Positions 44,801 to 52,107 of a stretch of 64,000 nucleotides of DNA are shown here, piece by piece. The stretch covers positions 62,001 through 126,000 of the forward strand of contig NZ_BAABEY010000030.1 in assembly GCF_039540405.1 (NCBI RefSeq), read 5' to 3'. The number at the start of each line of letters is the position of its first letter. The first letter of the stretch is position 1. The position numbers and the translations under genes are program-made. Below the pieces are notes generated by a model. That model searched no databases, was not told the DNA's origin, and worked only from the letters and a program-made list of their open reading frames with translations. The DNA comes from Ravibacter arvi. Its GTDB lineage: Bacteria > Bacteroidota > Bacteroidia > Cytophagales > Spirosomataceae.

Positions 44801-46096
44801 ATGGAAAAAAAGACCAACTTCAGATGGACGGTAGTAGCGTTGCTCTTCTTCGCCACCACGATCAATTATCTCGACCGCCAGGTATTGGGCCTGCTCAAAC
44901 CCGCGCTGGAAGTAGAGTTTGGCTGGACTGAGACCGACTATGCCACCATCGTGATGGCCTTTTCGGCCGCCTATGCGGTTGGGTTGCTTTTTTATGGCGG
45001 GTTTGTCGATAAAATCGGGACCAAGCTCGGATATGCCATTTCAATAACCGTCTGGAGTATAGCGGCTATTTTTCACGCAGCGGCGCAGTCCACCATGGGC
45101 TTTATTGCGGCACGCGCGTCACTGGGCCTTGGTGAAGCCGGGAACTTTCCTGTTGCCATCAAGGCTACAGCCGAGTGGTTCCCGAAAAAGGAACGGGCCC
45201 TCGCCACCGGTATTTTTAACTCCGGGGCGAATATCGGCGCTGTCGTTGCGCCCATCATGGTCCCCTGGATCCTGGGCGCTTACGGCTGGCAGGAAGCATT
45301 TATTATCACGGGGGCTATCGGGTTTATCTGGCTCGGGTTCTGGTGGTTTCTATACGAAGTGCCTTCCCGGAAAAAGGGAATTTCAAAAGATGAGTATGAT
45401 CATATTCACAGCGATGATGACGAGGAGACAGAACAGGCTCAGGAGAGCCGCCCCGAAGAAAAAGGCGGCTGGCTCAAACTCTTCCGTATCCGCCAAACCT
45501 GGGCTTTTGTTTTCGGGAAATTCCTGACCGACCCGGTTTGGTGGTTTTTCCTGTTCTGGCTGCCTTCTTATTTCGCAAGCAACTTCGACCTGGATCTGAA
45601 GAAGCCAAGTTTGCACCTGGCGATCCTGTATACCGCTACTACTATCGGGAGCATCGGCGGCGGCTACCTGTCGGGTTATTTTATCAGGAAAGGAATGCCT
45701 GTTTTTAAGGCGAGGAAAACCGCGATGCTGTTGTTTGCAATAATCGTTGTGCCTATTGTGTTTGCGCAGTATTGTACCAATATCTGGCAGGCTGTGGCGC
45801 TCATCAGCCTGGCTGCTGCGGCCCATCAGGCCTGGAGCGCCAATATTTTTACAACTGCTTCCGACATGTTCCCCAAAAAGGCCGTAAGTTCGGTGGTGGG
45901 CATCGGGGGGATGGCGGGTTCTGTGGGCGGAATCCTTTTTCCACTGCTGGTAGGCAATCTGCTTGACGCGGCCAAAGCCGCCGGAAATATCAATACCGGT
46001 TACAACCTGATATTTATCATCTGCGGATTTGCATACCTGCTAGCCTGGGGAATTATGCATTTGTTTGCACCCCGTATGGAAAAAGTGAAGCTGTAG
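44801..46096 (+). CDS. exuT: MFS hexuronate transporter, ExuT-like
   Basis: A 431-residue inner-membrane protein with 12 predicted helices. The start NYLDRQVLGLLKPALE and SLGLGEAGNFPVAIKATAEWFPKKERALATG are the signature of the anion:cation symporter (ACS) group, to which ExuT belongs; ExuT takes up glucuronate and galacturonate with protons. A basic-acidic loop (SDDDEETEQAQESRPEEK) lies between the halves. The neighbouring uxaC supports the substrate. It ends 5 bp before the stop of the convergent beta-helix gene. The symbol is assigned from context and family, not proven. Confidence 0.8.
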   Translation: MEKKTNFRWTVVALLFFATTINYLDRQVLGLLKPALEVEFGWTETDYATIVMAFSAAYAVGLLFYGGFVDKIGTKLGYAISITVWSIAAIFHAAAQSTMGFIAARASLGLGEAGNFPVAIKATAEWFPKKERALATGIFNSGANIGAVVAPIMVPWILGAYGWQEAFIITGAIGFIWLGFWWFLYEVPSRKKGISKDEYDHIHSDDDEETEQAQESRPEEKGGWLKLFRIRQTWAFVFGKFLTDPVWWFFLFWLPSYFASNFDLDLKKPSLHLAILYTATTIGSIGGGYLSGYFIRKGMPVFKARKTAMLLFAIIVVPIVFAQYCTNIWQAVALISLAAAAHQAWSANIFTTASDMFPKKAVSSVVGIGGMAGSVGGILFPLLVGNLLDAAKAAGNINTGYNLIFIICGFAYLLAWGIMHLFAPRMEKVKL

Positions 46097-46101
46097 GAAG
46101 C

Positions 46102-48444
46102 TTAATCGTCCTCCAGTTCGTGGTGATTCCTGATCCCCTCGAGGAATTTCCTGTTCAGCCGGGTCTTGCTCTTCGACAGGTGATTCAAAATATCACCGCC
46201 AAGCCGGGTATTGAGGTGGTTGAATCGCACAACCCCGTTGACAGACAGCATTTCCAGGCGGTCGAGATACTCCGGAACGGGTTTCCCGTTCTGCAACGGC
46301 AGGTTGATTTCGCAATTGGTGAAGCTGATACCGTAGCGGGTCTTCCATAGAAACATCGGGAGGGCAGAATTGCCGGGGACGCTTCCCTGGAACCGGCAGC
46401 GGTCGTAGAAAATACGGCCTTCGAACCCTTTGGGTCCGCCGGCTCTGAATTGCCGTACAATGGAAAGATCTATGCTGATCAGTGCTTTTACTGACCCCAG
46501 CTCTACATTCAGGTAATCACAGCCGATAATACGCACAAACGGATACAGCGCTTTGTCGTCCGCGTAAGGAGCCGGAAGATCAATCCTGAGATTGGGTACG
46601 TCCGGATCATCATCAAGCGCTATATTTTCGAAGATCAGGTTGGCATTCGTTTTGAGTGTTCCATCCCCATCTCCGCCTTTGCGGGATTCATTCAGAAAGG
46701 ATGAAACGTCGGGCAGGTCCAGAAGCTGGAAACCCCTGGCCCTGCCGTGGACCCTTACGTTCCGGAATTCGGTGTGGTCGGGAAACACGAGGCGAAGCCC
46801 CTCTTTGGTTTTAGAAAATTTAGGCAATCGTATGAGGTTGTACCGGGCGTTGGACCACTCTTCTCTCGAGTCTGCCACGAAATCATTTACCACAATCTGC
46901 CTGCCGAAAACTACGGGGTATCCATAGTCAAAATCACCGGCGAGCATTGAAAGTATCCAGGCCGGGCCATCGTTTTGCGGAATCATCCGGCTATTCGAGA
47001 TCCGGATCGGACCGTCCCATTTAGCGCCGTAATCCTGGCGCAGGTTGAGGAAGACGTTATTGAAGACGCGGGTGTTTTCGATCAGCAATTCGCCCCCGCC
47101 TGTCAGTGTAAGCCCGTTCGCCCCTATTTCGGAGTCTTTGATGGTGATATTCCAACCATGAAAATGCACGTCTACCCGATTGAGCCTGCAGTTTTCGATC
47201 CTGAAATTCTTGTACAGGTTGGTGCCGAACACACCCCAGTGAATGGGGCTTCCTTCCGCAGTGATGTTTCGGAAAGTGCCTGAAAGCACGCGTGACCCGC
47301 CTATGCCGTAGGTGCCGGCCCAGAGATCCCGGTCCGTTCCCGGCCGGTTCTTTTCCCAGGGAATCAGCCTGACGTTCTCAAGCAGGATATCATAGGTGTG
47401 GCTGAAAGAATAAAATCCCGATCTCGGGGTCATTGAGATGTCGGAGCGCCCCTTTTCAAGCCCCACCCATTGGTTGCGTATGATGGTGCGGCTGCGCCGT
47501 ACGGTGATGCCTTCGTCGTGGTAGGGGCCGCGTGCAGCGCCCGGGTTGTCGCCAGACAACAGGAAGACGCCGCCTTCGATGGTCAGATAGCTTTTGTCGC
47601 AGGGATAGGCGGTAAGTTCGGTATAATCTGAAAAGACCCACGCGATATCGCCGATAACCCGACCGAATTCTTCTACGTAAAAGAACTCTTCTTTTGCCCA
47701 GCCTTTAGGGCTATAGTCCACGCCGAAGCGACGGCCTATCCGGTCGGTTTCATCTTTTACGATGATCAGGCAGTTTTTATAGGCGGCCAGCTCCGGGATG
47801 AGCTTCGCGCCGGGGCGTAGTTGTTTAACCAGTGCGGCTTTATCGGCAGCAGAAAGCCTGACGGGCATCGGCCCTTCGGCCGGGAGCACTTCGAAGTGGG
47901 GTTCCCTGGGAACGTTTTTTGATTCGTCAAGGTGAAAAACGGTGCTGCCCCAGTGAACATCGGTTTGTACAGGGATGGACCGGGTGTCGCCGACCCAGAA
48001 CGATCCGGACGCATTTACTACCGGTGTCCCGGTCAGGTTGGCAAAGTGATGTGCCTTTTTAATTGCGATGCCGTCGTCCGATTTCCCGTCGGCTCGGGCC
48101 CCGAACATCCGGTAGTTGACGGATGAGCCGGGGAGCATCCTGACGGAATGACCGGTTGGAAGTTGTCCGGCGTCTGTTTCAAGCGTATCCCGCGTGATTT
48201 TATAGATGGCGCCGCCGGTATCGCCAGGCTCATAGTAGCCGAGTGTTTCTACCAGGGTTCCCGGTTGCAGTGTAGTTTCCGATAAAAGGGCAGTGAAGGT
48301 GGCGAGGGTTTTAATACTTTCCTGTTTTTTTTCAGCACCTGTATCGGGTGCTGCAGCTTTTGCCACGCCGGTTGAGAATACGCCGACGCCTAACGCGGCC
48401 AATAGATTTCTTCTGGTGGGTAAGCTGGTTTTGATTTCGGTCAT
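46102..48444 (-). CDS. Tat-exported pectate-lyase-fold (right-handed beta-helix) protein
   Basis: A 780-residue protein. The N-terminus PTRRNLLAALGVGVFSTGVAKA has a twin-Arg motif and a mild hydrophobic stretch, so Tat export is likely. Residues about 105-175 (YRMFGARADGKSDDGIAIKKA, FHLD) match the start of the pectate lyase 3 / polygalacturonase superfamily, followed by long beta-helix repeats (SRTIIRNQWVGL, NCRLNRVDVHFHGWNITIKDSEIGANGL, IENTRVFNNVFL). No catalytic residue could be assigned, so lyase, hydrolase or binding protein are all possible. It is last of a leftward four-gene operon (24 bp after the cytochrome gene). The uronate uptake genes next door suggest pectin or another uronate polymer as substrate. 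Confidence 0.78.
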   Translation of the reverse strand: MTEIKTSLPTRRNLLAALGVGVFSTGVAKAAAPDTGAEKKQESIKTLATFTALLSETTLQPGTLVETLGYYEPGDTGGAIYKITRDTLETDAGQLPTGHSVRMLPGSSVNYRMFGARADGKSDDGIAIKKAHHFANLTGTPVVNASGSFWVGDTRSIPVQTDVHWGSTVFHLDESKNVPREPHFEVLPAEGPMPVRLSAADKAALVKQLRPGAKLIPELAAYKNCLIIVKDETDRIGRRFGVDYSPKGWAKEEFFYVEEFGRVIGDIAWVFSDYTELTAYPCDKSYLTIEGGVFLLSGDNPGAARGPYHDEGITVRRSRTIIRNQWVGLEKGRSDISMTPRSGFYSFSHTYDILLENVRLIPWEKNRPGTDRDLWAGTYGIGGSRVLSGTFRNITAEGSPIHWGVFGTNLYKNFRIENCRLNRVDVHFHGWNITIKDSEIGANGLTLTGGGELLIENTRVFNNVFLNLRQDYGAKWDGPIRISNSRMIPQNDGPAWILSMLAGDFDYGYPVVFGRQIVVNDFVADSREEWSNARYNLIRLPKFSKTKEGLRLVFPDHTEFRNVRVHGRARGFQLLDLPDVSSFLNESRKGGDGDGTLKTNANLIFENIALDDDPDVPNLRIDLPAPYADDKALYPFVRIIGCDYLNVELGSVKALISIDLSIVRQFRAGGPKGFEGRIFYDRCRFQGSVPGNSALPMFLWKTRYGISFTNCEINLPLQNGKPVPEYLDRLEMLSVNGVVRFNHLNTRLGGDILNHLSKSKTRLNRKFLEGIRNHHELEDD

Positions 48445-48468
48445 TAGGTAGGATTAAGGCCGTTCGGG

Positions 48469-50616
48469 CTAGTTAATAAGTATTTCATCAATAAAAAACC
48501 AGGCGGGTTGTCCGTGCCTGGCATGCCAGCCCGGCATTTTAGGAAGCGGTGTAACGATGACCCGCAGGTGCCCGAAAGTGCCGGAAGCCGGCAGTGGACA
48601 GCGAATTATTTGTTTTTCAACAGGGGCTTTTTTCTGAGGGAGATTGGGGGTAACCCTGGCGATCAGTATGGTGTCACCTCCCGGACCCGACGCCCTGATT
48701 TCAACCGAAGCCGGCGGGAATGCATCCAGTGCCACGCTGGTGAGGGTACTGAGCAATATTTCCCGGGCGCCGACCGGCTTGTCGAATTTCAGATCGGCAA
48801 TGAAGGGTTGAGATTGGTAACCCAGCCACTTTCCGTCGCTCGCGTAGAGTATATCCGGACTGCCGTCCTGCAGATCAAAAAGGCTGGCCGCGCCGTTTCC
48901 TTTGTGGAGTGGATGCGGTTGGGTAGCCAGCGAAAATGACGTCGGAATCATAGCGCCCCGCTGGTAAGTCTTTTCGACAATCTCGCTTCCCGTCCATCCG
49001 TCTTTGAACGCCTGCGCTTTTACTACCGTATTTTGGGTAATGGTAACGGGTTTTTTATTGACGACCTGGTCAGCGGGACCGGGATCTGCTCCGTTTACCG
49101 TGTATCGGATGGCAGCGCCGTATACCGGATGACTGATTGACAATGCGAATGGCTCCCTGAAAAAGGAATTGGAGGGCACAAAAAGCGGCGGGTTGAGTTG
49201 TAACAGGGTGCTGTCACGGTTTTCGGGCCCTACGTCAAATTTCGGGCCGTTTTTTTGCAGACGGTCGGCTTCCGTCCTGGCAAGTCGGGTATTCCAGGCA
49301 TAAACGCGTTTCAAATTCGGGAGCTTTGCCAGCTTTTCGAATGCGCCTGGCGAGAGGTTGGTGCCCGTCAGCATAATCACCTCCAGTTTTTTTAATTTCT
49401 GCAGCTCCGGTATTGCCTTATCCGTAATAGCGGTTTGATTGAGGTTGAGTGTGCGGAGGTTGATAAATGGGGTGACCAAAGCCATGTCCGGGTCTCCTAC
49501 CGGCATGCCGGACAAATTGATGGAAACGATCTGCTCGCCTACGCGGGTCAGGGTTTCCAGCGTTTTTTTGTTGAAGTTACTTCGTCCGAAAAACGATGCA
49601 TCAAGACCCGGCGAATTGTAGCTAACCGGTGCGAGCAACAGGTTGCTGGTAGCGAGCCCGGCAACTACTTCGGGGTCGGCGGGGGCGAAGTCATAACCCG
49701 GTTCCCGGGTTTCTCCGTAAATGCTTGCAGCAAATGCGCTGATTGCGCTTGCTTGCGACGACGTTTTCAAGCTGCTCCGAAAGTCGGCTCCGTCATCAAT
49801 CCATGCTTTGATAAGGCCAATTTCCGCTTCGGTAAGCTGCGGTTTCCCTTTGGGGGGCATCCGGTGTTTGTGGTTGAGATCCAGGAGCAGGCGTTCCGTC
49901 AGAAGGCTGCCGGAAGCATTGCCGGCTATAAAAAGCTTGCCGTTTTCACCGCCCTTGACCATAGCAGCAGTATCGGTAAGAACGAGCCCGCCCTTGGCTT
50001 TGTCAGGATTGTGGCAGCTTATGCATTTCTGTTTCAGGACCGGCGCAACCAGGTCGGGGTAGATCAGCGCTTTTGAAAGGTCTTGTATGCCGGTAGATTT
50101 CGGCCGGATGGGTTCCAATATGAAGTTTTCGCCATGCGTAATGGCCGCGCCATAATGCCCGGCTCCCGTCAGTGCGATAGCCATTACGGCCATCGAGATT
50201 ACCGCCGCCGTTCTGCCAAGGCGGCTGTAGCCGATACAAAGCCCGGCAGAAAGCCAGCAGGTAACTACACCCAGCCATTTGTGGTATAAGACGAGTTCCC
50301 CGGAATACCCGTCTTCCTTCGAAAGGAAAAGGCCGAAAATAACCGTCACAGCTGCGGAAATGGCGCCTGCGTAGAGAAAAAAGCGGACCAGCCATGTGGA
50401 GACTGCGCCCTCCCATGGGAATTTTTCCCGGGCGAGCTCGAATAACACGGCCAGTAGAAGCAGTACAATCGGAAAATGAAGTATCAGCGGGTGCAGCCTG
50501 CCCACCGTTTCCAAAATAGGGGGCGCAGAAATACGCGCTTCGAAAAAGAGAAAAAAAAGGATGAATGAATTAAGTCCGATGATCAGATGGATGGGCAGAC
50601 TCTTTATGTAATTCAT
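48469..50616 (-). CDS. Membrane c-type cytochrome with DUF2231-like, LRR and carbohydrate-binding-like domains
   Basis: A 715-residue mosaic. Residues about 10-155 hold four to five helices, including GRLHPLILHFPIVLLLLAVL, the DUF2231-type membrane module. A haem c site follows: CISCH at 198-202, with MPPKGKPQLTEAEIGLIKAWIDDGAD after it, the planctomycete-type cytochrome pattern. Residues about 385-450 are leucine-rich repeats (LRTLNLNQTAITDKAIPEL, LEVIMLTGTNLSPGA). IRYTVNGADPGPADQ and TVVKAQAFKDGW (about 520-570) resemble the chitobiase C-terminal Ig-like domain, and a final 140-residue beta-rich domain (FDKPVGAREILLSTL) looks like a galactose-binding fold. Gap to the DUF1501 gene is 29 bp. 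Electron transfer at the outer face is suggested; the substrate is unknown. Confidence 0.82.
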   Translation of the reverse strand: MNYIKSLPIHLIIGLNSFILFFLFFEARISAPPILETVGRLHPLILHFPIVLLLLAVLFELAREKFPWEGAVSTWLVRFFLYAGAISAAVTVIFGLFLSKEDGYSGELVLYHKWLGVVTCWLSAGLCIGYSRLGRTAAVISMAVMAIALTGAGHYGAAITHGENFILEPIRPKSTGIQDLSKALIYPDLVAPVLKQKCISCHNPDKAKGGLVLTDTAAMVKGGENGKLFIAGNASGSLLTERLLLDLNHKHRMPPKGKPQLTEAEIGLIKAWIDDGADFRSSLKTSSQASAISAFAASIYGETREPGYDFAPADPEVVAGLATSNLLLAPVSYNSPGLDASFFGRSNFNKKTLETLTRVGEQIVSINLSGMPVGDPDMALVTPFINLRTLNLNQTAITDKAIPELQKLKKLEVIMLTGTNLSPGAFEKLAKLPNLKRVYAWNTRLARTEADRLQKNGPKFDVGPENRDSTLLQLNPPLFVPSNSFFREPFALSISHPVYGAAIRYTVNGADPGPADQVVNKKPVTITQNTVVKAQAFKDGWTGSEIVEKTYQRGAMIPTSFSLATQPHPLHKGNGAASLFDLQDGSPDILYASDGKWLGYQSQPFIADLKFDKPVGAREILLSTLTSVALDAFPPASVEIRASGPGGDTILIARVTPNLPQKKAPVEKQIIRCPLPASGTFGHLRVIVTPLPKMPGWHARHGQPAWFFIDEILIN

Positions 50617-50645
50617 ACTTCCGTTAATATGGATGGGACTGATGA

Positions 50646-52100
50646 TCAGGCAAGTATTCCCTGAACTATTTTTCCGTGAACATCGGTAAGGCGGTATCGC
50701 CTCCCCAGGTGTTTGTAGATGAGTTTTTCGTGATCTATACCCATCTGGTGAAGAATGGTAGCTTGGAAGTCATGTACGTGCACGGGGTCTCTGGTTATGT
50801 TGTATCCGAAGTCGTCGGTTTCACCGAAAACTATACCGGTTTTTACACCGCCGCCGGTCAGCCAGACGCTGAAAGCGCGCGGATGGTGGTCGCGTCCATA
50901 CTCGTTATGCGCGAGTTTTCCCTGGCAATAGTTGGTACGGCCGAATTCCCCGCCCCATATCAGAAGGGTGTCTTCCAGTAACCCGCGCTGTTTCAGATCC
51001 TGTACGAGCGCCGCCGACGCCTGGTCTACGTCTTTGGCCTGTCCGGTCATTTCTGTCGGCAGGTTGCCATGCTGGTCCCAGCCCTGGTGATAAAGCTGTA
51101 TAAAACGCACGCCGTTCTCCGCCAATTTCCTGGCGAGGAGACAGTTGGCGGCATAGGTGCCGGGCACGAGGCAATCGGGGCCATATAACTTGATAATATG
51201 GTCGGGCTCGCGGGACAAATCGGTAACCTCGGGAACCGAAGTTTGCATCCGGTAGGCCATTTCATATTGCTTGATCCGGGCCAGTATCTCCGGATCCCCG
51301 AGTTCTTCGTAGCGCATTTGGTTGAGCTGTTCCAGGTTGTCCAGCATTTTCCTGCGGCTTGTCCCGTCTGTTCCCCCGGGATTGCCCAGGTATAGCACGG
51401 GGTCGGCCCCCGGCATAAACTGAACGCCCTGGTGAATGGAATCCAGGAAGCCGTTGCTCCAAAGTTTGGCATACACCCCCTGTCCGTTCCCCTTGCCTTT
51501 GGACACCAGCACGCAAAACGCCGGCAGGTTCTGGTTCTCGCTCCCCAGGCCATAGCTCATCCATGCGCCCATGCTCGGCCTGTTCCCCTGCTGTGCACCC
51601 GTCTGGAAAAATGTAATGGCCGGATCGTGATTAATAGCTTCGGTAAAAAGCGACTTGATAATACAGATGTCATCGACTACGCTGGCTGTATGGGGGAAAA
51701 GCTCGCTGACCCAGGCCCGTGCCTGTCCGTACTGCTGGAATTCGAATAGTGAGCCGACAAGCGGGAACCGCGCCTGGTTGGCGGTCATCCCCGTCAGCCT
51801 TTGCCCGCCGCGTATGGATTCAGGCAGGTCTTCCCCCATTTTTTGACGAAGCAGCGGCTTGTAGTCAAACGATTCCAGTTGTGAAGGCGCTCCGCTTTGA
51901 AACAAATAAATAATGCGCTTGGCTTTGGGGGCGAAATGTGGCTTGCCCGGCAAAAAAGCTTCGCCGGACCCCGCTGATCCTGAAAATAAGTCCGGGATGA
52001 GGAGAGAACCCAAAGCCGCACCACCTATGCCGGTGCTCAGCCTGGAGAAAAATTGCCGGCGGTTGATGTTCAGACTCGTTTCTTTTAGGATATCGTGCAT
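50646..52100 (-). CDS. DUF1501 protein with Tat signal
   Basis: A 484-residue protein of the DUF1501 family, whose fold is related to sulfatases and alkaline phosphatases but whose activity is unproven. The start chosen is the ATG at 52100 (MHDILKETSLNINRRQFFS); the upstream extension to 52154 has no support. NRRQFFSRLSTGIGGAAL is a twin-Arg signal. Conserved DUF1501 parts: KRIIYLFQSGAPSQLESFDYKP, HDPAITFFQTG, LPAFCVLVSKG, and near the end LLIWGGEFGRTNYCQG, HHPRAFSVWLTGGGVKTGIVFGETDDFGY. It begins 7 bp after the PSD1 gene, so coupling with that dihaem protein is close. This PSD1 plus DUF1501 pair is common in Planctomycetes. Confidence 0.88.
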   Translation of the reverse strand: MHDILKETSLNINRRQFFSRLSTGIGGAALGSLLIPDLFSGSAGSGEAFLPGKPHFAPKAKRIIYLFQSGAPSQLESFDYKPLLRQKMGEDLPESIRGGQRLTGMTANQARFPLVGSLFEFQQYGQARAWVSELFPHTASVVDDICIIKSLFTEAINHDPAITFFQTGAQQGNRPSMGAWMSYGLGSENQNLPAFCVLVSKGKGNGQGVYAKLWSNGFLDSIHQGVQFMPGADPVLYLGNPGGTDGTSRRKMLDNLEQLNQMRYEELGDPEILARIKQYEMAYRMQTSVPEVTDLSREPDHIIKLYGPDCLVPGTYAANCLLARKLAENGVRFIQLYHQGWDQHGNLPTEMTGQAKDVDQASAALVQDLKQRGLLEDTLLIWGGEFGRTNYCQGKLAHNEYGRDHHPRAFSVWLTGGGVKTGIVFGETDDFGYNITRDPVHVHDFQATILHQMGIDHEKLIYKHLGRRYRLTDVHGKIVQGILA

Positions 52101-52107
52101 AACCGGC

